Shown in pieces: positions 22,844-34,078 of a DNA stretch of 64,000 nucleotides (position 1 is its first letter; each line of letters starts with the position of its first letter). Below the pieces are notes generated by a model. The model searched no databases. It saw only the letters and a program-made list of their open reading frames with translations, and was not told the origin of the DNA. The translations under genes and the position numbers were made by a program. The stretch lies in contig JAOANR010000014.1 of assembly GCA_030278955.1 (NCBI GenBank), positions 35,725,453-35,789,452 on the forward strand, in the 5' to 3' direction. The stretch is from Hygrophila difformis. Lineage: Eukaryota; Streptophyta; Magnoliopsida; Lamiales; Acanthaceae.

Positions 22844-24255
22844 TTTCCCCCCCTTAAACTCATCCTCTTGAAATCTTGGATTCCCAGCTTCTTCCGCAAG
22901 TACTGGAAGGTTTCAGCTTTCAACGCTTTTGTAAAAATGTCTGCGACTTGTTCACTTGAGCTGACATACTTCAGCTCCACTTCTTTTGATTTTACATGTT
23001 CCCGTATGAAGTGAAAACGGGTGTCGATGTGTTTTGAGCGTTCATGATGCACTGGATTTTTTGCAAGAGCAATGGCAGACTTATTATCGACATGAATCTT
23101 GATTGCACTTTCTTGTTGTATCTTCAAATCTCCAAGTAATTTCTTCAGCCAAATTGCATGACAGACGCATGCAGCAGCAGCAATATATTCTGCTTCACAA
23201 GTCGATAGCGCGACAATGGGTTGCTTCTTTGATGACCAAGTGAATGCATTTCTACCGAGGTAGAACACGAACCCTGATGTGCTTTTTCGATCTTCTTTAC
23301 TTCCAGCCCAATCACTATCACTGAATCCAACCAATTCAGTGCTTTGATTTGTAGAGTATAGCATACCATAATTGATTGTCCCTTGGATGTACTTCAAAAT
23401 TCTTTTCGCAGCTTTCAAGTGTGAAGTTTTTGGTATTTCCATGTACCTGCTAACAAGACCAACTCCAAACAAGATATCAGGTCGTGTGCAGGTTAAGTAC
23501 CTCAAACATCCCACAAGGCTTTTGTAGTAGGTTGGATTTACTGGGTTTCCTTCTCCTTCTTTAGTCAATCTGGTGCCAACTTCCAGCGGTGTGTCGACAC
23601 TGCAACAATCTTCCATTGAGAATTTTTTCAAGATCTCCTTTGCATATTTTTCTTGTGAGATAAAAATTCCTTCTTCATCTTGCTTGACTTCAATGCCTAG
23701 GAAGTATTGCATCAACCCTAGGTCGGACATTTCAAACTCCTTTTCCATTGATTTCTTGAACTCCTGGATCAAGGCCTTATCGTTACCTGTAAAGATAATG
23801 TCATCAACATATAGACATACCAATAAGAATTCTCCAGACAGGTTTCTTTTTGCATATAGGGAGTGCTCATATGGGCACTTTACAAATCCATTTTCGATAA
23901 AGTATTTATCGATTCTTGAATTCCAAGCTCTTGGTGACTGCTTCAATCCATAGAGCGCTTTCTTCAACCTGTACACCTTATCTTTTTGGCCTTCAATTAT
24001 GAATCCAGGTGGTTGTTCAATATAGACAACCTCTTCAAGATTTCCATTCAGAAATGCGGATTTAACATCCATTTGATGTATCTGCCACTTCTTTTGAGCT
24101 GCTAGTGAAATGAGCAGCCTTACTGTTTCAAGCCGGGCAACTGGGGCAAAGACTTCTTCATAATCAATTCCATATCTTTGATTGTACCCCTTTGCAACGA
24201 GACGGGCTTTGTGCCTTTCAATTTCTCCTTTTGCATTTCTTTTTGTCTTGAACAC
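22834..24255 (-). pseudogene. copia reverse transcriptase and RNase H
   Basis: This frame continues in phase from the upstream pol frame but is separated from it by TGA at 24256-24258, where relatives have Trp (VKWVFKTK). It carries RT motifs [29 protein letters not shown] and the catalytic [10 protein letters not shown]. RNase H follows with [28 protein letters not shown] and the typical end [14 protein letters not shown]. The stop codon lies inside the 3' LTR. Apart from the single nonsense change the enzyme looks complete. This segment copies the RNA into cDNA and removes the template RNA. Confidence 0.9.
22844..22855 (-). promoter_or_regulatory. polypurine tract of the copia element
   Basis: On the minus strand AAGGGGGGGAAA lies directly before the 3' LTR. 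Confidence 0.8.
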
Positions 24256-25960
24256 TCATTTGACTCTGATTGCTCGATGTTTGTCAGGAAGTGATGTGAG
24301 CTCCCATGTATTATTCTTTTCAATGGCTTGAATTTCTTCCTCCATAGCTTTTTGCCACTTGACTTCTTTAGAGGCTTCTTGAAATGTCAATGGGTCAAGA
24401 CCTGCAAATAGACAGAAATTATTGAATTCATCATCAATTGGCTCACTGGAGTCATATATGTCCTGGACTCTTCTTGTTCTTCTCACAAGAGGACTATCAT
24501 CAGAGGATTGGCTTTCAACTTCAACATGATCAGGTACCATGTCCTCCATTTGTTGTTGTTGTTCCTTTTGCTTTTCATGTTCATCATCAAAAGGAACATG
24601 CTTGGTCGGCTCATCTTCATTCCATCTCCAAGTTTGATCCTCATTGAATATAACGTCTCTTGACATCACCACTTTGCGGGTTACAGGATTGTACAGTTTG
24701 TACCCGCTGAAATTTTCACCATAGCCAAGAAAAATGCATTTTTGGCTTTTATCTTCGAGCTTTGTACGCTTTTCTTCTGGCACTTTTGCAAAACAAATGC
24801 TTCCAAAAATTCTCAGATGATCAACTTTTGGCTTTTTCCCACTCCAGGCTTCTTCGGGAGTTATGTCTCCAATACTCCTTGTTAGGAACCTGTTCAACAG
24901 ATAGACAGAACAATTTACAGCATCACCCCAAAATTCTTTGGGAATATTTTTCTCTTTCAGCATACATCGAATCATATTCAAAATTGTTCGGTTCTTTCTT
25001 TCTGAAAGACCATTTTGTTGTGGTGTATATGGCATCGTGAGTTGGTGTGATATCCCATGCTCTCTGCAAAAATGATCAAATTCTCGAGATGTGTATTCTC
25101 CACCACGATCTGTCCGTAGGCACTTTAATTGGCACCCACTTTGTTTCTCAACAAGGTTTTTAAATTCCTTGAATTTAGAGAAAACTTCACTTTTTTCTTT
25201 CATCATGTAGATCCATGTTTTTCCACTGTAGTCATCTGTGAAGGTAAGAAAATACCTGTTTCCACCAATAGAAACTGGAGTAATTGGTCCACAAACATCA
25301 GAATGTACTAGCTCAAGTCGCGATCTAGCTCTTCTCGCGCCATACTTCTTGAAGGTTTGTCGATGTTGTTTTCCCATGACACAAACCTCACAAACATCGT
25401 TGGAGGATTCAATCTGCGGCAGTCCTGTCACAATATTCTTTTTCTGCAACAATTTCAATGCATCAGAGTTAAGATGCCCATACCGGAGATGCCATAACTT
25501 GCCGCTATCAACAGTGGTTGCCTTCAAGCATTTTGAGTCATTTATAGTGAGCTTCAGCGGAAACATTCTGTTCGTCGTCATCTTGACATGTGTGATCAAC
25601 CTGTTATTCTTATCTCGCAAACTAAGAGCCAAATTTTTCATTTGGATTTCATATCCCTTTTCCAACAATTGGCCAGCACTCAGCAGATTACTTTTAATTT
25701 CAGGTACATAATAAACATCAGAAATGCATAGATGTTTTCCATTATGTAACTCAAAGGTAATATCTCCTTTACCTTCAATTGGCCTTTTTGACAGGTCACC
25801 GAATGTGATATTGCCCATTCGTCTTTCATCAAGTTTGGAAAAGAATTCCTTTCTTCCGCACATATGGTTTGATGCACCTGTATCCATGTACCATGTGACT
25901 GTTTGAGGTGGCTCTGGTTCTTTACAAGACATTAGTACATGGACCATCCTTCTCTTCTTT
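24256..25960 (-). pseudogene. copia protease, integrase and RT start
   Basis: The authentic pol frame begins near 25960. Protease has WYMDTGASNHMCG. The GAG-pre-integrase region has LWHLRYGHLNSDAL. The integrase core has HSDVCGPI, FTDDYSGKTWIYMMKEK, LRTDRGGEYTS and PYTPQQNGLSERKNRT, giving the D-D-E triad. A linker leads to EVKWQKAMEEEIQAI and the RT N-terminus. The frame ends at the TGA 24256-24258. It is offset by one from gag near 25925, where the gag product stops at NVL, so in this copy a frameshift separates gag from pol. Upstream in this frame (to 26349) the sequence is only a shadow of gag. Confidence 0.9.
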
Positions 25961-26929
25961 ATCAATGAGATTCGCCTTCTCATTTTTGTTGTTGTCTGCA
26001 TTGTACCAACATTCATTAGCGAAATGACCAAATTTCTTACATACATGGCATTGAACTTCTGATTTGTCAAATCTTCCAAGGTTTCTGCCACGTCCACGAC
26101 CACGGGCTCGGAATTGTCCTCGGCCTCGATAGGTATTCTGGCCACGTTCATTTCCTCCATTATTTTCGCCATTATTGATTCGATTCTGATCATAGCGATT
26201 GTTGACTCGGCCATCTCTTCCTCTATGTGTTTGATAACGTCCACGTTGTGGACTTCCTCTGACAGCATTATTTCTTTTAAACGACAATTTCGTTTGCAGT
26301 GCTTGCTCCAAGGATTGTTCGTCTCCCTTTTTGAAGAGTCGATGCTCATGGGCTTGTAAAGAGCCCATTAATTCTTCAATTGTCATTGCCTCGAGATTTT
26401 TTGATTCTTCGATAGCAACAACGATAAAGTTGAATTTTGGGTCTAGGGACCTCAAGATTTTCTCCACAACACGAACATCTTTGATCTCCTCGCCATTTTG
26501 TCTCATTTGATGAACAACAGAGATTACTCGGGAGAAGTAATCTGAGACGGCTTCTGATCTGCTTTGTTGTAGAGTTTCAAATTGGGCTCTCAAAGATTGG
26601 AGCCGGATCTTCTTCACTTTATCTACTCCGTCGTGGGCTTTCTTTAAAATTTCCCATGCATCCTTTGATGTTTTTGCTGTAGAAATCAACTCAAATGTGG
26701 CTTCATCTATGCCTTGGTATATTGTGAACAAGGCTTTTTTCTCCTTTTTCTTTATCTCCTTCAATTGATCGTCATCTTCTATTGATGATGTCAACTCTGC
26801 AAAATCTGTTTCCACCATATCCCAGACATCAAGGGATCCAAGCAAGGCTTCCATTTGGATACTCCACATCCTGTAATTTTCTTTTGTTAATTTGGGCACC
26901 TGTGATTGAAGAGAACTGGTTGACGCCAT
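25922..26929 (-). CDS. copia Gag polyprotein part
   Basis: Starts at MASTSSLQSQVPKLTKENY (ATG 26927-26929), the typical start of this copia Gag group. An in-frame extension to 26959 is less likely. The UBN2-like capsid region (WSIQMEALLGSLDVWDMVE, AWEILKKAHDG) is followed by an R/G/N-rich nucleic-acid-binding stretch and one CCHC zinc knuckle CHVCKKFGHFANEC. About 335 aa and otherwise intact. It packages the element RNA into virus-like particles in the cytoplasm. Confidence 0.87.
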   Translation of the reverse strand: MASTSSLQSQVPKLTKENYRMWSIQMEALLGSLDVWDMVETDFAELTSSIEDDDQLKEIKKKEKKALFTIYQGIDEATFELISTAKTSKDAWEILKKAHDGVDKVKKIRLQSLRAQFETLQQSRSEAVSDYFSRVISVVHQMRQNGEEIKDVRVVEKILRSLDPKFNFIVVAIEESKNLEAMTIEELMGSLQAHEHRLFKKGDEQSLEQALQTKLSFKRNNAVRGSPQRGRYQTHRGRDGRVNNRYDQNRINNGENNGGNERGQNTYRGRGQFRARGRGRGRNLGRFDKSEVQCHVCKKFGHFANECWYNADNNKNEKANLIDKEEKDGPCTNVL

Positions 26930-27859
26930 TTTGAGCAATATCTCCTTTCTGTTGCGCAACTGGACTCCAAAATCTTCAATTTGACAAATTCTTCTCTACC
27001 AACCCACCCTTTTTTTAAAAAAAAAATATACCCCACTAACTTTTATTTTTCCTTTTTTTTTTAACTAACCTTTTTTTTAAAAAAAAAAACTTTGTCGGCC
27101 ACACTACTTTTTTTTTTTTTTAATAGCCGCACTACACCTCTTTTCCCTTTTTTTTTTTTAAACACTAACCTTTTTTTAAAAAAAAAAGGAACGCAATAAC
27201 CTTGTTTTGCTTACTTTGACCGCACTTGCTCTCTTTTTCCCAACCACCAATTTTAAATGCCAACCAACTTAATTTAATTTCCCATTGCCATCATGGACTG
27301 CACAACCGAGCTTCTCTCCCAAATAAATTTCCCAAGAACTTGACAACAACTCAGCAACAAGTTTAACGTTGAGTACTTCACTGGGTAACTTGCAGTTTGC
27401 ACAAATGGGTAGAGGTGCGATGTAGTGCAGCAACGGTGCGACGGAGCAGGAAGGAGGCGCACAAAGGTGGTTGCTGGGCAGCAGTGGGCACGGCGCAGCA
27501 GTGAACAGAGGCTTCTGGTCAGCGGCGCTCGGTGGTGACCGGAGATGGTGACCGTTTGAAGGCGGAGCTTTGGCTAACGGAGGGCGACTAGAAAATCTGG
27601 ATCGGAGGTTAGCCGGATCGACAGATTGCGTCGGAGAGACCACCGGAGAGGATGAACGGTGACCGGTGGAGGCTGGGACAGGCGGCAGCTTTGGCGGTGC
27701 GGGTTCGCCTGAAAGAGGTTGAGCGGCGACGTGGTGCTGTCGCGGCTGCAACAGGAGGCTGCTGGCAGCAGCTCGGAGGAGACCAGGTGGGTAGATTTTA
27801 ATTCTTTTAATTTGAGTGTTTATACTCAAATCGTTTTTGCTCTGAGTTTGATCGCTCAG
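26930..27859 (-). other. long copia leader with homopolymer tracts and a Pro/Ser-rich frame
   Basis: This is about 0.93 kb between the primer site and gag. Positions 27000-27200 are runs of T and A. Positions 27269-27829 keep an open frame of 186 codons on the minus strand, rich in P, S, A and R, in GC-rich DNA unlike its surroundings. No domain is recognised. It may be a captured host fragment or chance. Confidence 0.5.
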
Positions 27860-27871
27860 GCTCTGATACCA
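27860..27871 (-). promoter_or_regulatory. primer binding site, initiator tRNA-Met
   Basis: On the minus strand TGGTATCAGAGC lies four bases inside the 5' LTR end and is the standard match to the 3' end of plant initiator tRNA-Met. Confidence 0.9.
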
Positions 27872-27875
27872 ATTC

Positions 27876-28173
27876 TGTTGGAATTTTGAATTGGGGAGAA
27901 GAGAGTTTAGATGTTATGATTCTATATCTCGTTCTGCGATTTTCACTAAGATTACACGGCTATTTATAGCCGGAAGGAGTACAAATATAAAGATATAAAA
28001 TACAATATTTTTGACAACTACGGATATGCAATCCGCAAGTTTTGACAATGGCAATCAAACAAGGCGGCTACTTTGACGACGGCGTGCGCATCTCTTTTTG
28101 ACGACGGCGGGAGCATGCGTTGTCGGGGACGGCGGCTGGAGCACGCTTAGTTAGGTGAGTTTATTATTCAACA
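27876..28173 (-). repeat. 5' LTR of the copia element
   Basis: This 298-bp LTR carries 13 bp absent from the other LTR and about three substitutions relative to it. Confidence 0.92.
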
Positions 28174-28178
28174 AGTAG
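28174..28178. repeat. target site duplication AGTAG, right copy
   Basis: Exact match to 22554-22558. Confidence 0.85.
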
Positions 28179-28921
28179 TTCCATATTTAGATCCACCTAG
28201 AGTTTACATATGTTGCTTAAGATTCGGAGTACACTATCAAGTGACTGAGATATCAAGAAGAGTGTTTTCTGTAAGCTTTTTATGCCAAGTGTAAGCATTC
28301 GGAAACAGTTAATCATGGAGAAGAGGGCAAAAGATTCATGCATGCCCCATCTGTGCATGTTCCTTGGGTTAACTGTTCTTAAAATAATTTCGGAATTAGA
28401 CTTTGCAGAAACATCCACCTTGTTTTAGGGCAGAGATCACACCATCAGATCTAAATGAAGACAATGGAGCTCATCAAAACACTAATGACAAATGCATTAT
28501 CAAACTGAAATAAAAACAAGGTAAGACAAAAAGATTTAGTAATATTGAGGACAAGAATTAAGGAAATAGTAATACTGGGAAATCTTTACCTTCATTTCCT
28601 GCTGCAAGTTTCAATTCCTTGCTGATTTCTTTAATTAGGTCACTTGCACAGTTAACTACCACAATGGTGAAGGTACTGTTAGAGAATAAAATCAACAATT
28701 ATTATTAATGATTTGTTTTACAAGATTGTTCAATCTGAATCTGTACATGTTTCATAATTTCTGAGACAATCGAAGGCTCGAAGCTCATCATGAGGTTAGT
28801 TCAGTTCATTAGTAGTTCTGACAGAACCATAGTGAAGAGAAAAAACTTAAAGAGTAAAGAATGCGAAAGCATACAAGTGAAGTTCACTGTTTCATTGATA
28901 AAAATCTTCTAGTCTATCGCT
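28179..28921. other. intergenic, no gene seen
   Basis: AT-rich single-copy-looking sequence. No domain, splice pattern or repeat boundary could be supported. Confidence 0.6.
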
Positions 28922-29138
28922 TACTACCTCATCCGTCTCACCGTTTTCGAGTTTTTGACACTATTCACTGTTTAACTTTAATTCGAATTTTTAACATAGT
29001 CAAGTGAGATCTTGTTATATTCGTCAGACAATCAAATTTTTATAGCTTTTTATTATACACAATTTAAGTTATTAACCGATTAAAAATGTGTCTCGGCATA
29101 CATGTAGGAAGTCTTTGTTATAATTTAGATAGGGAGTA
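28922..29138. mobile_element. Stowaway-like MITE remnant
   Basis: The left end TACTACCTCATCCGTCTCACC resembles the Stowaway terminus (CTCCCTCCGTCCC after a TA). The right end GATAGGGAGTA is its rough complement. The length of about 217 bp and AT-rich interior fit. The ends have diverged. Confidence 0.5.
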
Positions 29139-29831
29139 AATTAAATTTGGACTTAAGAAATTAACCAGCAGGCCTATTTACACTTGGACTTAATAAATAA
29201 TTAAGCCCATGTTTTCTAGGCCCATTGGGCTTTCAGGGCTCCTCTATGTTCTTTCTTTTTTCTTCCATACTCATTATTTCCGTGTGTCTACTATTCAAAT
29301 TCATGTACTAGTTCTGAATAAAAATGGAAGCTTTGTTGGATTCCAAAATGTGAAAATATGATGGTAAATTTTCAAATATCTGGTCCAAAAGTAGCCGTTG
29401 GTACCGAATTGTCATTTCACAATGGCAAACGCATGGTGAATTTTTTTTTAACTTTCTTAATAAAGTTCAGTAATTAGTAGTACTACTAGTACTATTTCAG
29501 TTTTCAGAAAATGAAATGAGATTTCGACACGTGGGCCTCTCAACAACAGCCTCACGCTCACCACTCTATTCGTTGGAGCTCCATGGGTGTGAGGTCCCGA
29601 GAGCCAGAAACCGTTAACACTGTGCGGTGAGTGGTGCGGGCGCTGGGTTCCCAGAATCCGCAAGCTCGCAGTACCCATTACCATCTTTTTCATACGGCAG
29701 TTACAACAACTGACGTTCACAATCATATCTTCTCGCCATTTGCCATCGTTCTTCCCTCCTTGATCGATCCTCGGAAGTTTTCTCTTCACGAATGATCTGA
29801 ATTCCGGAACCAGTTGTTGACAAACCCAGCC

Positions 29832-32440
29832 ATGAAGCACCTGCACAAGTCCTCGGCGATGCCGATCTCGCAATCGTCGGAGCCTTACTCGCCCAAGTCG
29901 CTGAAACACCACAGATCCATCCCCAGGCCGCTCAGTTACCTGCTGAGGGAGCAGCGGTTGCTATTCATCCTCGTTGGTGTTCTGATTGGCTCCGTGTTCT
30001 TCCTCCTCCAGCCCTCCGTGTCTCCGCTCGCGTCGTCCCAGACGGGTGCCGATCCGCGCTCGCGCGGTTTGTCTTCTAGGGCATCGTTGGGGCAGTATCT
30101 CGATTCCAATTTCGAGGATCATTTGAGCAATAATCATTACAATTACAGGTACGCGAATGGAGTTGGGAGAGTGCCGGTGGGGATAGGACAGAAGAGGAAG
30201 CGGATCGTTGTGACCGGTGGGGCGGGGTTCGTCGGGAGCCATTTGGTGGATAAGCTTATTGGTAGAGGAGATGATGTGATTGTTGTTGATAATTTCTTCA
30301 CTGGAAGGAAGGAGAATGTGGTGCATTTGTTTGGGAATCATAGGTTTGAATTGATTAGGCATGATGTTGTGGAGCCGATTCTGTTGGAGGTGGATGAGAT
30401 CTACCATTTGGCTTGCCCTGCCTCGCCGGTGCATTATAAGTATAATCCTGTCAAGACTATCATATCCTTTTTTTGTGTTTTTTGGCTGACATGAATTGAG
30501 CTGCTTGTCCTTACTAGATGATCGATAACTGTGCTTTTATGATTTGCTTGCTTTGTCTTATTCTCCTTGTTGGTTATATTATCAATCTGTGGTTTTGATC
30601 TTCCACTATATGTATGCCAATGCTCAAGTCTTGGATTTGGCTGCTTTTCTTTCTGAGTTTCTGTGTGCAGTTAATGAGAGTACTCATAAGTATGAGCGAA
30701 GCAAACACTGTCAAAGATATGATCTTTTCTAAATTTTACTGATGGGTCTGTTTATCAGTTTTTATGTTATTGTGAGCAAATATTATTTGCATTTATACGC
30801 TGGGGGCCATTGTCTTTTCATCTTTGTTTGTGATTCGTGGTGATCCTTAATGTCTGCTTAAAAGACGAATGTGATGGGCACTCTTAATATGTTGGGCCTC
30901 GCCAAAAGAATAGGTGCAAAATTCCTTCTCACTAGCACAAGTGAGGTTTATGGGGATCCCCTTGAGCATCCTCAGAAGGAAACATACTGGGGACATGTAA
31001 ATCCAATTGGTGAGTCGCAATTTCATGGTTGGACTTTGTCTGTTGTTGATTGTACCATCTTGGAAGGAAATTCTGATTAAGTAGTTTCATGTAATCAGGT
31101 GTGAGGAGTTGCTATGATGAAGGGAAACGTACAGCTGAAACCTTAACTATGGACTATCACCGCGGTGCAGGTGTTGAAGTAATATTCTTCTTTGATCACT
31201 TGTCAAACTCTTCTGCTTAATAGTTGAAGCATTTCGCTTCGTGATTGATTTCTTTTCTTGTTCCATCTTCTCTTTGAACGCACTGTGTTGCGAAATGCTC
31301 TGTATATCTCTCTATATATTTTTAACTTCTTAATGATTCCTGCTGTTGAATTTTTGTTTGGGCAATGTATGGCTACAGAATCCTTGTATGGTATCTTTTT
31401 CCTTATGATTCTTGATGTCTAATTGTGTGAAAAATAGTTTCATTTTTATCCCCGATGGTTTAGACTTTAGATGAATCGAATGCTTGAGAAGTAAGTACTA
31501 AGCATTCATCAGAGTTCAGATAATTAGAATTGTCTTTCATCCGCAGAGTGAGCATATGCTTGTTTTGAGAATACTTAAGCTAAATTTTTCGGTTCCCTGA
31601 CTAGTACGAATGTGTGAGTCACGTTGGGTTTAACTATGGAACATCTAACCACTTTTGACTGCATTGTACAGGTGCGCATTGCACGTATTTTTAATACATA
31701 TGGGCCTCGTATGTGTCTAGATGATGGGCGTGTCGTAAGCAACTTTGTTTCACAGGTTTGTTTGCTATGTTGGTGTTTTCAGCAATATGTGCCTTAATGT
31801 TTTGTAGTATCGATGATAGACCCTTATTACTATGGTTGCCCTTACTGCTACTCAGGTAATAAGAAAACAACCGATGACAGTCTATGGCGACGGGAAGCAA
31901 ACCAGGAGCTTCCAATATGTTTCAGACTTGGTATGCATACCCACCCTACTGTCCTGTCCATACCCATATAAACATGAATAACATCGAATATGAGATATTT
32001 CACACACGCATTTTCTTGGAATCAGGTAGATGGACTGGTAGCATTGATGGAAGGCGATCATATCGGCCCGTTCAACTTGGGCAATCCAGGAGAATTCACC
32101 ATGTTAGAACTTGCAGAGGTTGGTTTGTCTTGTCCTGCTTACATACATAATACTACTACTATATATCCATCCATTCTCTGTCTCCATTGACAGCATTTCT
32201 TTTCACTCTGCTTGAAAACAAACAAAACAGGTCGTAAAAGAAACCATCGACCCCAGCGCCTCGATTGAATTCAAACCAAACACTGCTGATGATCCTCACA
32301 AGAGGAAGCCAGACATTAGTAAGGCAAAGGAACTGCTAAACTGGGAGCCGAAAATTCCCCTGCGACAGGGCCTCCCCCTGATGGTGAAGGATTTCCGAAA
32401 CCGAATCTTGAATGAAGATGAAGGAAAGGGGAACAAATGA
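29832..32440 (+). CDS. UXS: UDP-glucuronic acid decarboxylase (UXS), Golgi membrane type
   Basis: Seven exons join cleanly to 439 aa: 29832-30461, 30862-31009, 31099-31178, 31672-31755, 31856-31930, 32026-32118 and 32231-32440. The enzyme decarboxylates UDP-glucuronate to UDP-xylose, the donor for xylans and xyloglucan. The protein has a short cytosolic N-terminus, one membrane span [17 protein letters not shown] (about residues 39-55) that marks the lumen-facing type II isoforms, a stem, and the extended-SDR fold. The fold shows the NAD motif [14 protein letters not shown], the acidic [12 protein letters not shown], and the catalytic Y-x3-K in [12 protein letters not shown]. The remaining introns are GT-AG. 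Intron 1 (30462-30861) instead begins ATATCCTT and has U12-type signals. I start at ATG 29832; no upstream in-frame ATG fits better. Which UXS paralogue it is cannot be settled here. Confidence 0.92.
30462..30861 (+). other. U12-type (AT-ending) intron 1 of the UXS gene
   Basis: The donor reads ATATCCTTT, the minor-spliceosome AT-type consensus. TCCTTAAT at 30844-30851 fits the U12 branch site and lies about 11 bases from the junction. Keeping the conserved KTIKTNVMG peptide requires exon 2 to begin at AAGACGAATG (30862). The intron would then end in AA. The alternative AG end at 30864 drops one lysine. Confidence 0.7.
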
Positions 32441-33199
32441 AAGCATGAGTTCAAGATACACGCAATGAATGATGATGATAGCATATGTGTATAGGAATGG
32501 AAGCAGAACCATTATGTGGATGCTATACATACTGCCCTGCTGCGCTGGTATCGTCTTTGTTCAGCGCTACTTAGATTTTCATGGAAATTCAATTCAGACA
32601 AGTTTTTTCTGTCGGTGCTTGTTTTTATTTTCTCTTTTAATATCAAGAAATTTTGTGATATGGACTACTGTGTATCAACATTAATGCATCTTACAATTTT
32701 GTCCTCTTTTATTATCATTTTCTCACCATTATTATGTCCCGAGTAAAATTGCTTAATTATTCTTATTGTGACATTATTTCCACACGGTGACATTATTTCA
32801 CACACGGTATGCGTGTGTGTTTGTTTTTTTAACTTTAATTTTTTTGTGAATTACTGGATATTTTCAGGCCACATCGAACTCAAAACTAGTCTTTCGAGAA
32901 TCTGCATGGGCTTAACTTTAATTTTTAAATAAACTAAATTAAAAATTTGGAACAAAAAAGGCAAAATAATAGTGTAAGAATTAGTAATAAACCTAAGCCG
33001 AATATCGCTCCCATGCAAATTATTGTAATCGACACATCAATAAGTGTAGTCAAATTTATGAATATGAGTCCAACAGAAATTTCGAAAAATAAGAAAATTT
33101 TCTTTTATCTCCATTAGAAGCCAAATTTGTCCAGCCAAAAAATTAGAAGCCAAATTTGGTAGGAAGAGAATATTCCCTCATTCCCTCACCAATCTATTA
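32441..33199. other. UXS 3' flank, with SINE remnant
   Basis: The UXS 3' UTR probably covers the first 250-300 bp. The rest is AT-rich with one truncated SINE (separate entry). No gene is seen. Confidence 0.6.
32844..32911 (-). mobile_element. 5'-truncated SINE fragment
   Basis: Read on the minus strand, GCCCATGCAGATTCTCGA through to CAGTAATTCAC matches the 3' half of the SINE copies at 49431 and 58326. A 15-bp direct repeat TTAACTTTAATTTTT flanks it at 32829-32843 and 32912-32926, so it inserted already truncated. Confidence 0.7.
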
Positions 33200-34029
33200 T
33201 GTTAGCACACTAAGCTTTTTGTGCATATGAATAGTATCATTAGAACGATGTTCGAACGATGCATTGACGACAAGAACTGAACAGAATTATCAGTTTCTAA
33301 TGGAAGTTATTTTGGACTGATTATAACTGATTTGGAGGAACTACTTTCAGTAGATTGTGAATTTACTATCCTCTATATAAGTGTGTTCGTCCTAGATGAG
33401 ATTAAGAGATTTTTGCTAGATTGATCTATTGAGTTGTAATTCACTTTCATATTTTAGAAATCGTTTTTCTCTCTTGTTTTTCATAGAGTTCGTTCTTGAG
33501 AGTTTTTAGATAGACTTTGATGAGTGTTCTACATCTATGAGTCATTCTTGAATATCATCAATGTCTTGTACTTCATATGCTTCAATTGATTTGCCAAATT
33601 GAAGATCACGTTTCTACACATCACGTTGTGGAGGTTTGCTTTGCGAAGAAGCCTTGAAATCTGAAGGATCAATTCGGGAGAAAGATGAAGGTCATGGTGA
33701 TTGACAGATTGTAATCGTGCCTTGGAGAATTCAAATAGGGTGGTATCCCTACAGCCGTAGTTGAGGGGGAGTCCTAACTACACTGCTCTACTAGATCTGT
33801 TCATCTAGGGTAAAAGAGTTTGTTTTCTGGGTTTAGGCATTAGATTGAGTCTGTGATTTTGATCTTTAGTCTAGTTCAAGTCCCTGGATTGGTATCCCCC
33901 AGATGTAGGTTGCAAAACCAAACTGGGTCAACAAATTCTTAGTGTTCTTTCTTTCCATTGTTTACACGTTGTTCTGATCACACACCGACGACCGTTCGTA
34001 GTCAAGAATCTTGAATTAAGGGACCTACA
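33200..34029 (+). repeat. 5' LTR of the gag-only element
   Basis: This 830-bp LTR begins TGTTAGCACACTAAGC and ends GGGACCTACA. Confidence 0.9.
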
Positions 34030-34032
34030 AGT

Positions 34033-34044
34033 TGATATCAGAGC
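34033..34044 (+). promoter_or_regulatory. primer binding site, initiator tRNA-Met (one mismatch)
   Basis: TGATATCAGAGC lies three bases inside the LTR and differs by one base from TGGTATCAGAGC. Confidence 0.75.
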
Positions 34045-34078
34045 AATCCCTCTAACGCAGCTGAGGAGATCCTAAATC

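Larger units (their letters stand above)
22559..28173 (-). mobile_element. full-length Ty1/copia retrotransposon
   Basis: This is a 5615-bp element read on the minus strand. It has LTRs at 27876-28173 and 22559-22843, an initiator-tRNA primer site, a polypurine tract and AGTAG duplications. The order gag, protease, integrase, RT, RNase H is that of Ty1/copia. The LTRs differ by about three substitutions and one 13-bp indel, so the insertion is young but older than the gypsy copy. Coding damage is slight: a frame offset between gag and pol and one nonsense codon. About 0.9 kb of unusual leader lies between the 5' LTR and gag. Confidence 0.94.
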
